A DNA stretch of 64,000 nt, taken from positions 21,549,660 to 21,613,659 of the forward strand of contig CM063285.1 of NCBI GenBank assembly GCA_032173965.1, written 5' to 3'. The stretch's first letter is position 1. Every line of letters starts with the position of its first letter. Below, piece after piece: positions 13,710 through 25,959 of the stretch. Made by a program: the position numbers and the translations under genes. The DNA is from Sitta carolinensis. Lineage: Eukaryota > Chordata > Aves > Passeriformes > Sittidae. Under the pieces are notes generated by a model. The model worked only from the letters and a program-made list of their open reading frames with translations, had not been told where the DNA came from and did not search any database.

Positions 13710-14719
13710 TGTATGGGGTTTATGTGGCAGGAGTTTGGTAGCAGGGGGGCTACAGGGGTGGCTTCTGTGAGGAGCTGCCAGAGCCTTCCCCTTGGAATGG
13801 CAGGCAGTTCCAAGATGGACCCACTGCTGGCCAAGGCCAAGGCCATCAACAGTGGGATAACAGATCTAAGAAGGGGGAAACAAGCTGCACAAACGGCACT
13901 TGGAGCCAGTGAAGAGAGGAGTGAGAGAGAATATGTGAGAAACAGCTCTGCAGACACTGAGGTCAGCAAATAAGGAGAAGCAGGAGAGCTCCAGGTGCCA
14001 GAGCAGAGGTTCCTCTGCAGCCCATGGTGAGGCAGCTGTGCCCCTGCAGCCCAGGGAGGTTCGCCTGCTGGACCAGATGGATGCCCGAAGGAGGGAGACC
14101 CTGTGGGAAGCTGGCACTGGAGCAGATTCCTGTGGGACCTGTGGACCCAAGGAGAGAGGAGCACATGCTGGAGAAGACTTGCTGGCAAGGACTTGTGATC
14201 CCGTGGGGTTACATGCTGGAGCAGCCTACTCCTGAAGGACTGAACCCTTTGGAAGGGACCAATGCTGGAGTGATCTGTGAAGAATTGTATCCTGTGGGGG
14301 GGGACCCCAATCTGGAATAGGGTAAGAGTCTGAGGAGTCCTTCCCTTGAGGAGGAAGGAGCAGGGCAGACAATGTATGATGAGCTGACTGCAGCCCCCAT
14401 TCCCTGTTCCCCTGCACCACTGAAGGGGGAAGATAGAGAAAATTGTGAATGAAGTCAGGCCTTGGAAGTAGAGAAGGCTGGGGGAGAAGGTGTTTGTTAG
14501 ATTTGGTTTTGTTTCTCATTACCCTACTCTGATTTGGTTGGTAATAAATTAGCCCTGTGTCCTCAGGTCAAGTCTGCTTTGCTCATGATAGTAATTGGTA
14601 AATGCCTTATCTCAACTCATGAGACTTTCATTATATTTTATTTCCTTGTCCAACTGGGGAGGGAGTGACAACAGATTTGGTGGGCATCCTGGCACCCAGC
14701 AGTGTTCCAACCCAGCACA
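13710..14719 (+). mobile_element. ERVL-type solo LTR, 1,010 bp
   Basis: A GC-richer block beginning TGTATGGGGTTTATGTGGC and ending CCCAGCACA, so with TG...CA termini. The start, the GGAGCTGCCAGAG segment and the end portion (GGTAATAAATTAG, GGGAGGGAGTGACA, GGTGGGCATCCTGGCACC) match my memory of a common ERVL-related LTR of songbirds. The AATAAA near 14541 is a plausible polyadenylation signal. Flanks AGGGT (13705-13709) and AGAGT (14720-14724) look like a 5-bp target duplication with one mismatch, the size expected for ERVL. No internal retroviral sequence adjoins, so it is a solo LTR. Open frames on both strands inside it (up to 166 codons at 13688-14188, minus) are by-products of its GC content. 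Confidence 0.85.
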
Positions 14720-14724
14720 AGAGT

Positions 14725-17508
14725 CAGCTCAGTTGGAGAATAATTTAGAGGTCGATTCTGCAGCTGGGGGAAATCTCATTTTACAGTGTACCATTACCAT
14801 GCTAGCAGCACGTTGTGATGAGATCCTGACCTGCCCAGGTTACTGAATTCCCATTTCCAAAAGCTACCTATTGGTAAGAGGTAGCTGCTTTTCTGAACCT
14901 CACTGTCTGACGCTAAGGGAGAAATCATCAAAAATAGCTATAATATCACATGTGGAGTAAAAACTAGGCTGTTAGAGCAAAATAAATATTTTAAATAAAT
15001 AATTCTCTTCATAAATGTGTCAAGGAGTTTATAACAGTCCTATTTTATGGGCTCTGAGCAGTTTCTGATTTTTCTTGACATTTTTATAACTTCTATGGGA
15101 AAGAAAGAACATTTTGTCTTCAAGGAAAAGTTTTGACATCTTCATTATCTTACAAACAAGAAATGAGAAGCTAAGACAGCAGTATGAGAGTCTGTCTTTA
15201 TTTAAAATTCAAACTTCTTTTCTCTTACTTTGTTCAATTTCCTCTTTCCATTATTACTTTCCTCAAAGATTTTTTTACTGATAAATTTTGAATTAACCAG
15301 TCAAGACAGCAAAGTCATACTAAAACATAAGTTATGGCACACCATAATGACCTCCTAGCACTAACCTCACTCAGGGTTTAATGCAAAAATCCAGATGCAG
15401 CTACCTTGGACTCCTGCCCTGAAAAGCCCTGAAAACCACCACTAATCTTAATAAAATAGTTTCACATCTCAAGACTAAGTGCTTACATTAACCATAGTGT
15501 CTGTGTGGCTTGGGTCATGTTTGCCTGTACATGTACTCAATACAATCTAAAACTATTTTGTTACAATATATGTATTTACCTATCCTCAGATATCTCAACC
15601 CCAACACCCCACACATCTGTTTTGTTTAGCACTTCAATACTGACAAGAACCCAAGAAGGATTCTGGTGGTATCTATATGGTACAGCAGCAGCATATTCAC
15701 TGCTCCTTTAATCTGACCTCTGACTATGTAATCCAGGCTACCATCAGGAAACAGGAGTTCCTATGGAAGACAGAAGCATATGTCCTCACAAGCAAAGGGC
15801 TACTACTTACAACAACTGACTTTGCAAAAGATAATTCTTCATTTTGAGAAAACTCCCTGAAACCTGTTACAGCAGCTGAGACAAAGGGGATAAATCAGAT
15901 ACCAGTTATTGCAGCATCATGCAGTATTGCTCTTTGGTTTTACTGGCTGCTTTATCTAACTGTCTTCTTGTGCTGGTAGTTGCACCAGTAACTGCTGATA
16001 TTCTCAGTCAATGGTTTTACCTGCTTCCATGGTAACAAAGAGCATCCATGTGCATTAGAGTTAGAAATGTTTCCAAAGCTGACCTCTTCTTACATGCTAG
16101 GATCATTGTCTCAAACCTTTAGAGGCAGATGGGAAAAGTAAATCGAGGAAAACAATCAGCACAATACAAGATTTAAAATATCTTTCCTTCTGCAAGATGT
16201 TTCATGGGATTTTTTCTGTTTCTTTGAATGGTTTGACACAAATAGTAAAGAAAATACTGAAAGGGGAAGGTCATACATAACCCCTCTCCCTTCTCTTAGG
16301 TAGAAAGAGAATAGAATACTGAAAGTTTCTGTCTTACAGAGACTCTCTTCCTTTTTTAATTGGTTGGAAGGAATCTGGATTATGCTACATATTTTCCATC
16401 TCTCAGAAGCCCTTTTTCATCTTACTGAAAATCATTATTTTCTTCTATGATTTGGCTGCTAAGGAAGAGATCAACTCCTTTTCAATTGCCAAAATTGCTA
16501 TATTTGTCAGTCCTTCCTTGCACTCTTAAGACAGTGGCTAGGAGATTATCTCATTTAATGATTTAATACTTTCATAATTCATCTGGCCTAAACCTACCTA
16601 ATCAGTGTACCTTCCTTTATAAGTAAGCACAGCATATGGAATAATTGAAGTTACAGTCTTCTAAATGCCTTTTCCAAGTCTCACATCAGTATCAGTATCA
16701 GAATAATCTTGTTGTGCAATAATTCAATTGATTTCTGTGTTTTACCCAATGTATTAGTAGGGTTACTCAACAAGACAACCAAGCAAAAAGTACACAGAAC
16801 TTGGAGACCCTTCTGGTATGTGGAGCAAAGAAGAATGGATACCTGCAACAGGAGTTGAGCCTAGGATCCTCCTGACAGGAAACAGGCTTAATTTTGACAT
16901 GGAAAAGACTCACAAACCAGAATCAGTGTAAAGAAGCTCTTGGTAGGACCTATAGAGTTTGTGTGAAGGTTGTAAAGCTCACAAAGCCACTGAAAAGCTG
17001 CTGGACTGAGGACAAGTACCAACCTGCAAGGACTCAGTGGGCAGGGTAATTTATCCTCAATCATTTTTTCTTTCATGTCTTACTCAACAGATATATATTC
17101 CTTTTTTTTCCTCTTATTATTTATTTTTAAAACAATGCTTTGGAAACTGGAAACTTTTGACCATGCTCACTTGAAAGAAAAATTCTGAACTGCTACCAGT
17201 CATGATCTGGGGAAAATCAAATGAAAGAAATTATATTCTGTTCTATTGTGTGCATTTTTTTAATAACTAAGCCCAGCTATACAATGTATCTCTGCTTTAC
17301 TAAAAGATGGTGAATACAGTCAGATGTTCATGCTATTTTGAGGGGGTTTTAGAGACTCATATATAATTTAGAGAACTCATATTTTAGTGCCAGAAGAGAG
17401 TATTAAAATAATTTCTTGAACTTCTATATACCCTGGGGTATAAGAATTCACCTAGAAATGTGCACCCTGCCATTTGAGACTTGACATGGTAACTTACATT
17501 TATCACTG
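14725..17508. other. Intergenic DNA, nothing identified
   Basis: No gene or known repeat recognised. Open frames are all under 70 codons apart from those entering from the LTR. Confidence 0.6.
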
Positions 17509-17514
17509 GAGATT

Positions 17515-17806
17515 TATCATCCCTAAAAATAAGCCTTCAAATTTGTTTTTCATGATTAAAATCAAGTTCATATAAATTGTAAAATAAACAAAACTTGTTT
17601 ACATTCTTTTGTGAGAAATGTTACATAAAGAACTTCTCATTTAACCAATAGAGTTAGAAACGTAACAACCTCATTATCCAATCCCTAGTCACTGTCCAAA
17701 AACTTATATATATCGAAGTCAAAGAAATAAACTTCTTTTGTGCTCTAACACCTGTGTGTGTATGCGGTGTGTATGCTGTGTGTTCCCTCTGTGTACCACA
17801 GCAACA
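17515..17806 (+). mobile_element. Short solo LTR, 292 bp, with 6-bp target duplication
   Basis: This is homologous over its whole length to the LTR at 61748-62042. Shared landmarks are AAAATAAGCCTTC near the start, ATCACTGTCC/GTCACTGTCC, ACTTATA followed by GAGGTC/GAAGTC, an AATAAA (17726-17731) and a final GT-rich stretch before CAACA. The termini have decayed at the left (TATCAT where the sister has TGTTGT). The host duplication is perfect: GAGATT at 17509-17514 and again at 17807-17812. A 6-bp duplication suggests a class II (ERVK/alpharetrovirus-like) integrase. No internal sequence remains. An AT run (TATATATATC) sits where a promoter TATA would be. Confidence 0.85.
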
Positions 17807-17812
17807 GAGATT

Positions 17813-20054
17813 AGTATAGAAGCTTAGGTACCACTTCATAAGACTCATTTTTGTCAACATCTCTAAATATAAAATAGAAAACAAAAGTAAAAATTATACA
17901 GTAAACACCATTTTTACTTCCCATTTTCAAGAGACGAAAGAGGATTTTTCTATAGGCTTGCCTCATATTGACCTAAAAAGGCAGCCATTATCTTTATTGT
18001 GATGAAAGTTTTCTGCTTTGCTGTACTTGGAATCTACAGTGAAAATATAACCGAACATGGTGGCGTGAAAAATTTCAAATTTACTTTATTCACAAAGTTC
18101 AGAGATTCATCCACAACTACCAAAATCCTGTTTCATCTGTTGTAATTAGTCAGATAATTGGAGCTACATTAATATGGGATGTGAATGGTATTGCAGCGGT
18201 AGAGACCATAAAACCAAATAGAACGAAGCATCCAAGGAGTTTAAGAGATTGAAATCTCTCTCTGGTGCCTAAGGTAGTTGTAATACTTCAATTAAATTCA
18301 TCAGTGTTAGAAAAGTTTCATGTCCTTGTGTAATAGTAAAAATTAGATAAGTTGAAAAACCCACATTAGTAAAACCAGGAACAACTTAAAGAGAAGTAAA
18401 AAATTAATTCAATCTGAGTTATTTTACCAGCTGCCATAGGCAACCAAAGGATAGAATTTAGTGGCATAACCTGATTTACATGGGAATAGTGAGACACTAT
18501 TCAGGCTCTTTTATTGAAGTTGATGTGCTTATAAAACTGGAAACAATTTCCCAAACATAAACTAAAAAGTGTGGCTTATATGTATGTATGTATTTTGGAA
18601 GAGTTTTAATCAACAGCTTTTGGGACAAATCCAATTTACTCCCTCATTTCGGGAAGTAAATACACAACATGGAATTCATAAATGAAATCAAATAGAAGAG
18701 ATGGCTCAGAGTGTAACTAATTCTGCCTTTTTCTGACAAGTACTTTGTAAGCCTGATCAAGCCATCTCATTTAAAATTTTAACTAAGTCTTTACCCAGAG
18801 AAATATTAAGTTTTTTAAAGGGATGCTTTTCACAGTATGACTTTGAACTAGCTTACAAAAAGATAGCTGAATTGATCCTAGTTTGCAAAAAAGCAACTCC
18901 CACTTGATCTTCCCAGAAATCCTTCTTTTGGAAAATAATTTTGTGCAGAGCACAAACAAAAAGCAAGTTTACAAGAGATATAGTGGCTGGAGCTGAAGTT
19001 GATGAAAAGAACATTTTATCCAGTGTGACAGTGGCTAGGGAATGAGTTACCATCCCTGTCTTTAGAAAACAGAAACCTGAGAGAAAAATGTTTCATGTTT
19101 AACTATAATAACAATAGTTAGACCTTTCCACCCTTCCGCTACTATTAATCTTTGTATTTTATTTCTGTAATGTTCCTTTCGTTTGGTCATGGCCCTTCAG
19201 CTGAACATCTATATTATATTTCTGTCATCTCCCACACATGCAAAATTCCTCTACTGAGGCAAATATATAAAGAAAAATATAATATATTTCTGTTAGGAAC
19301 CTCACCAGTTTTCCTTCTCTTTTTTCTTGTGCACATGTATAGTATGGTTTCATTATTCCAGAAATTGCAGCAAATGAATAATTTGTACCCATCATGAAAA
19401 ATATGGGTAACTTTTAAGAACACAGTGTAGACCTCTGTTCCTTTAAATACTATCCTGTTATATGGGAGTAAAGAGATAAGCAGAGAGCTTAGGCAGCTTT
19501 GAAGTTATAAACTCAACCTCTTGATTCCCACTGCTCAAGTGTGCATTTCCCTAGTGGAGCTGAGTCAGTGGCAGGGATTGTGTGAGTCCTCCTGCTCTTC
19601 TGCATGGCTCCCATCAGATCCTGTGAGCCAAGGCAAAGAGCTCTCCTCTTCCACAGCACATAGCCCAGCTTCTGAGATCATGACCTTGATTTGAGCACAC
19701 AGCCAGTTTCCCTCACATATATACTTCAAGCACAAACTTCCAAACAACAAGGCCACAGGGCCAGTCTTGTTTCTAAGCAGGACTTTGAGCCAAACTGAGG
19801 ATGGCTGAGACCCGCTTCCTCAATGAGCCCCCCAGTCACTACTATGCTTGCTGGCAGAGCCGCTCCCAGTGACCTGGTGCTGAGCAAAGGAGGCTTTGTC
19901 CCTGTTCCATGCAGCCTGTGCTATGAACACATCATGTCTGACGGATATGGCACTGCAGTGGAGCTAGGGCAGTCTCTGTCCTTCTTGGGAAGAAGACACA
20001 GCTAAATTTCTTGTAAGGAATACAGCTAAAAGCCAGCCTATGCCCTCCTGAATC
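17813..20054. other. Intergenic DNA with a GC-richer patch at 19560-20050
   Basis: Mostly AT-rich. From about 19560 to 20050 the composition becomes GC-richer and codon-like fragments appear (an ATG frame at 19801 running 23 codons, and a frame at 19823-20005). I do not recognise a protein. It borders the minus-strand LTR, so it could be degenerate retroviral internal sequence or an older unrelated insertion. I found no primer binding site or retroviral motif. Confidence 0.4.
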
Positions 20055-20575
20055 TGCTGGTGCAGTTTAATGCAGCAGGGAGTCAATCACCACACAGCTG
20101 CTCCCTCACCCCCCACAGTGCAAGGCAGGAGAGAATTGGAAAAAAGGTAAAACTTGTGCATTGAGAGAAAGGCAGTGTAGCAGGACAAAAATAATAGAAG
20201 CAATGAAAGAATATACAAAGTAAGTGATGTACAACAAAATTTCTCACCACCTGCTGACCAAGGTCCAGGCAGCCCCCATCCCCTGGCCAATTCCCCCCAG
20301 TTTACCATTCAGAACAATGACATACCATGTAGAATATTCCTTCAGGCAGTGGGGGTCAACTGTCTTGGCTGTACCCCCTTCTTGTGTCCCCCACCCTATC
20401 TGCTGGCAGGGCAGTGTGAAAAGCTGAAATATTCTTGACTTAGAGTAAGCACTGCTCACTGCCAACTAGAACAGCAGTGTGTTATCAACATTATTCTCAT
20501 CCTATATCCAAAACACAGCACTGTGCCAGCTACTAGAAAGAAAATTAACTTTATCCCTTTTGAAAGCAGGAAACT
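20055..20575 (-). mobile_element. Endogenous retrovirus LTR, minus strand, degenerate
   Basis: Read on the minus strand the block contains AAGTTAATTTTCTTTCTAGT, a TAGCTGGCACAGTGCTGTG stretch, GATAACACACTG, CAGTGCTTAC, GCCAAGACAGTTGACC and GGTGGTGAGAAATTTTG, in the order I associate with a widespread bird LTR group. Its middle resembles the LTR at 60381-60979 (shared GTAGCTGG...GCTGTGTTTTGGAT and CAGGACAGCTGACC-like segments). Boundaries are approximate, and the TATA region is degraded. No matching partner LTR was found within the window, so it is probably solo or truncated. Confidence 0.75.
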
Positions 20576-20579
20576 AGAT

Positions 20580-23500
20580 GCTTAGGTAATGCTTGGGTTC
20601 CAAAGCATGCAAATCTTCAGTGTAAAAGCCATGCACATTATAAAATCCATGCCTGAGAAAGGGAAGGAAGAAGCAAAAGATTTACCAGTAGCATAGCTCC
20701 CTATTCCATATCTGTGTCTGCTCTGTATCTTTGTAATAAATTTGCTGTTTAGAAAAATTTTAAAAAATAGGTGAAAGAATTTTAATGTTGCAATTCAACC
20801 TCAAATGATCACCTAAAAGAGTCAGATTCTACATCCAAACAGTCCTACCTTAAAAAACTGGTGGGGAAATGTACATATTTTCTGGAAAAGAAGGAGAAAA
20901 TATAAAATTGCACACAAGAAACTTAGCTAAAATGTTCTATTATTTAATATTTACTTGGCTTCGGCATTTCCTTGAGAATGTCAAAACAATTTTTTCTTCA
21001 AATGTTTTTTATCTCTAAGTGAAGTCACTTGTAATTCTTTCTCTTTTCAATTCAATGAATTGTAATCTTTACCTCTCCTAGACTAAAAATGATCCTTTCA
21101 GAAACACAAAAGTAAATTAATCATGACACCTGAACAGGGGCTAACCACATAATCTCCCATAAATAGCAAAAGAAATTGTATCACTAAATCTCCTTGCCTC
21201 AGAATGAATATTTAATGCTAAAGTCAACACTCTAAACTTGCTTTTATTGTGTGAAAGTGTGAAAAGAAAAATGAAGTTGCTGTGTACTCAATGTTTTAAA
21301 ACTAAATTTTCAACTGCATATACAGAGTAACACTTCAATTTATTTAAATTTATATTGTAGGTTGTAACCATATTAACATGATCACTTCCTCAAACAGAGA
21401 CGAAAGCAGCATAATGTCTTCTCAGGAGTTGCTGCAGTGCATCAGTTTCAGGCAGTGCCAGTGTGCTCCATTATCAATGATTTTTGCACCAACATTTTGG
21501 TCCATTCCCCATTACAGTGATCTTAAACCATGTCTAGGTAAGAAAATCATTCCATCAGATACCTTAAATGAAACATTATTTAAAAAAACAAACAAGCAAA
21601 CAATGACAACCACCAAAACTCTGGATTTCTGGAGAACATTTCCCTTTTTTCCCTTCATTCTGTTCATTTTTACAGACAGTGCACTAAAATACTCAAAAAA
21701 TGTTTCTTTCTCTTTCTTCTTTCCTCATGTTTTCTTTAGGAACCTCGCCTTAACTTCCTGAAGAAAAATAGCACTCAATGGTGAAGAAATATTACTGACA
21801 GACAGAGAGGAGACACAGATTCATTCCTAAATTAGCCTGGAAATGCTCTGACTTTGAGTAAAATACTCAGGATCTACCTGAAATCTTTAGTATAAGACCT
21901 CTTTTATTCAAGTGGTTAGATACATGTTTAAGAAACCTGCAAATTAAAACTATCTTTTTCTATTTTCAGGTTATTCTCCAGTCAACATCATACAGAATTT
22001 CACCATGATAGCACCATAACACTTTAAGACTGATAATTTTTTCACTTAAAGAAAAACAATTAAACCATATTAAAATACTTTCCCCTGCAAAGCAGTACCT
22101 AAAATAGGAAAAAAATTAATTAAAGATTTTTTTTTTTAAGAAACGTAATTCCAAATGTATTTATCCCTTAAATTGACAAAGATTAGATTCCATCGATAGT
22201 TTGCAAGTGACAAGAGAGTAATATTGAGTTTTCACAAGAATAAAGAAACAGTCTTTAAAAATAAACCAGTGATAATGCTCTAGCTTCATATCCCTTGCTA
22301 TCCAAAAATAGAAAAAGCAGTAATTTAAAAATCACAATTCAAACCTATTCGAATGCTCAACCATAATTTCCTGGCTTTTTTCCTGTGTAAAAAATCAGTT
22401 TGAATATAACCTGTCTTAGAAGGTTCTCTTCGAGGGTGAAACTACTTTCATTGCAAGTGCACAGAACCCACATTTCACTTGGAGAGTGATTCATTCAGCT
22501 CCGCAAAATCAGGTAGCAAATTTTTGGTGTTAGCAAGGGCTCCCTCTTGTGATATTGTACTGAATTTGGATTCATTCTGAAGCATTAGACTGGACCATTG
22601 TTTTGTGAGTGCAAATGCTTCATTAGACAGTTAGGGAATGTCGGGTGGATTGTGTCCTAGAAGTTGGAGATGTGTACAATTATCCTAACTATTAAAAAAA
22701 AGCAGAGAACCTGGAAGTTAGAAAGAAAAACACATGCAATGACATGACTGTTCACATAAACACAGATTTTACAAGAATTGAGAAGAGTAATTCATTAAGT
22801 AATTATCCAATATAAATTAAAATCCAATTATAAAGTCAGAAGGTTTTAAAGTAAAACAGCCTGCTATTAATAACATGAATGTTTTATTAAATATATAAAA
22901 TTTTAGTTATGAAGGTATATTAGTGACAATATCTTTAGAATTTTTTCCAAAGTGATTATGTATGGGCAGATCTCTTAAACAACTTATATTTCAATTCAAT
23001 TCTCTTTTCATGCACTTACCAAAATGATTGCTACTAAGTTTTCAATAAATACACCCTTTAATTAATACCAAATTGTCTCTTTCCTTTTTAAAAATAATTA
23101 AAATGCCATTCTCTGATTTCTGCAAATAGAAAAATATCTCCATATTGGTTTAAATTAATTTAATTCCCTAAGTAAAGATCATGGAAAACAAAATTAGTAA
23201 TGTCTGTGGACATTAGGAAACTTGAGACTCGTGAATAAACATTTCTTTTAGTATTACATACTTCCTCCTCTCAGAGGTCAAAACCAAGGAACAAAACTAG
23301 ACTTCTAGTAGACATCTGCAAAACCGAATTTCACCCACTGCCTGAAATGTAAACTAATTGAAAATGGAAATTACATACTGCAGGCAGAAGGTTACTCAAA
23401 TACACGCTGCCCTTTCAGCTGATTAGAGCTTGTCAGTACTGCAGGAATACAAAGTTTATTATCCCTTTCAATTTTGGTTTGGTCATTTGCAATTAGAGGT

Positions 23501-25660
23501 TCTGCATATGATATAAACTTGAAGGTATTAGCATAAAAGCCAAAATGAAAAGATGCATACAGACAGCTCAGAGTAACTTGGATGAATTAGTTAGTGTCAA
23601 GAAGCTTTGCATACCATAGTGTGTTTTTAAAATATCTAAATCCAATAGCTGGCTGCATGAAATGTAGGTGTCCCTACACTGTGTCATTATTGATTTGCCT
23701 CCCTCAAATGAGCTAACATTGGAACTATGCTCTCTTCAAGGAAAAGAACGGCTTTTATCAGACCCAGATAGTTATTTATCACGACAGAAATATGAAGGTG
23801 TTTATTCTTCCAACATATATATCCTACTACCACTCCTTCTTGTAGCTTATTTGGTATCATTTTCTATAGTTATAGCTAAAAAATTATGACTGCACACTGA
23901 ATTATCTGGGTCAAATGGAGAAAGATTTTCCTAAAAAATACCTTGGAAGTGTGCTTGGTGTAGTAACTTTTCCATAAAAAATATCACCAGTCATCATATT
24001 TTTGTACAATGTATGTAGGATCTACTCAGTCAGATACAAAAGAGGGAAACCACCTCCAAACAAATTTGTCTCCTGAGATTCAGCAGCAGAGCTAAAACTG
24101 GAGCCAATCTGAGGCCCCAGCTATCTCATCAAGTTTCTTATGGCTGAAAAGTTTCAGTCTGAGAAGAGCTTGGACAAGCATTTTGGTCACACAACAGGCT
24201 ATATGCAATATAAAAAGGCAAGAAAGGGAAACTGGAATATGAAAATAATTGGTGCTGCTTCCATTTTTACTTCACTGATTTCAATGCGCACATTAACCCT
24301 GGGATGCTTAGCTTATCAAGGAGCCCGAACTGATAGGTCATCCCAAACTCCTTAAAAACAAATACAACATATTTGTATTAAAGTGCCATAGACTGATGTA
24401 GGCGGGAACTTTTAAAACATTCAGTTTGGGGAAATGGCAGACTGACTTCCTTTTGAGATACTAGAATATATATAAAAACACAAGACTGAGTTATACCAAG
24501 AATTACAGACTTCTTAAACATTCTGAGAAACCCAAAAAGTATATGCTTATGTCAACTATTGCTTTACCTATTGTTCCTATGATAAGGGTAATAAGTGAAG
24601 GAGAGTAGATAATCCAGCATGTTAATTCACATTCTTGTATATTTTAAGCAGATAAATCATAATGTCCCCTGCATATTCATTTACCAGCAAAATACCACCA
24701 TTAAAATAGTCAGAAAGGTGAAATCTACAGAGTCCAGATGGTACAAGGCATAAAACAAGTTTCCAAAATTTCTCATTTAAGCTTTTACAGAACTAGAGCT
24801 AGTTATAAGATATCAAAGTGTTGACAGGTATAACAACATTTTATAAAAGGAGGGATTCAATGGAAGAAATACACGTGGGACTGTGAGATCAAGTCAGCAT
24901 GCATATCCCATTATTGATTATTCAAATAATGGAAGCAGAGATGTTATTTTCACTGCCTTTTGACAGCACAGAAGGATTTGCTACAGGCCATATCCAGATA
25001 CTTTATGTCTTTTCCACACCCCTCATAAGCAGATGAGTCAAACTGAACCTCAGTCATTTCCCTCAAATTCTAAAGAAAATTCACCTTTCAGGCTTTTTTT
25101 CCTACCTCATCATTTTAGTGATATGATGAGCTTGAAAGCTGACACACATCTTACTAACTCAAATACTGTTTTTATGTACTACACACACAGCATTTGTGTT
25201 GCATATGGATACGCTTGTGAATATGAAAATGTATCTCTAAATGTGTATTTCAAGTGGTTAAATACTTGAAGAGTTCTCCATGCTGTGAAGTGTTTCAGTT
25301 CCAAATCTTAGTGAGACAAAATCAAATTTTAGACAACTGTGAGAAAACAGAGAAGGAAAAAAATGAACCCAAGTTCAGCTTGCTGTTACCAAGTCCTAAC
25401 TTCATTTTAGCTATGGCTTTAAACAAGGAAACCACTGTACAGACAAGATGTGCTGCACAAATAAATAATCTGGCCATGGAAAATTAAACATAATCTTTCT
25501 AGTCATGTCTGTAGAGAGGCAGTCACCTGGTTTGGCAAAGTAAAGATTATCTGTTGATAGTACAGGCCATAAACCTTCATATCCAGATGAGTTATGTTGA
25601 AAAAAAATTGTTTACTGGAAAGTGAGTTGTGCTTCCCATAAAGTGATGAACACCAGCTCT
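20580..25660. other. Intergenic AT-rich DNA, nothing identified
   Basis: About 5 kb without a recognised gene or transposon. A frame at 23668-23889 would end in a hydrophobic tail-anchor-like segment but begins with GTG, not ATG. The 21378-21761 frame (127 codons) has low-complexity stretches and no domain. Neither is supported as a gene. Confidence 0.55.
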
Positions 25661-25663
25661 TAT

Positions 25664-25955
25664 TATAGATTCACAGAATCACTATGGTTGGAAAAGACCT
25701 CCAGGGTCATCGAGTCCAACCTTTACCAAACACCACCATGGCCACAAAACCATATAATGAAGTGCTAGGTCTGCATGTAGTTTAGGGCACTTGTAGAGAT
25801 GGTGACTCCACCACTTCCCTGGAAAGCTTGTTTCCGTGTTTAATCACTCTTCCAGTGAAAAAATTTTTCCTAATAACCTCCCCTGGTGCAATTTCCCCTT
25901 GGCCTATTGCTTGTTTCCTGGGAGCCCCTCACCACAACCTCATTTCGTACAACTT
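25664..25955 (-). mobile_element. CR1 LINE 3'-end fragment
   Basis: The + strand reads TTCACAGAATCACTATGG, GGAAAAGACCTCCAGGGTCA, TCGAGTCCAACC, then CCACCACTTCCCTGG and AATTTCCCCTTGGCC. These are the classical reverse-complement landmarks of the CR1 3' untranslated region. The element is thus on the minus strand with its 3' end near 25664. It is 5'-truncated near 25955 and non-coding. It is better preserved than the copy at 10763. Confidence 0.92.
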
Positions 25956-25959
25956 AAGC

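Noticed and set aside
13688..14188. 166-codon minus-strand open frame
   Set aside because: It lies inside the ERVL-type LTR, overlaps several other frames on both strands and has no domain.
21378..21761. 127-codon plus-strand open frame
   Set aside because: Contains lysine/threonine and phenylalanine low-complexity runs and no domain.
23668..23889. Tail-anchored-protein-like frame
   Set aside because: Its first codon is GTG and the hydrophobic end arises from AT-rich sequence; there is no other support.
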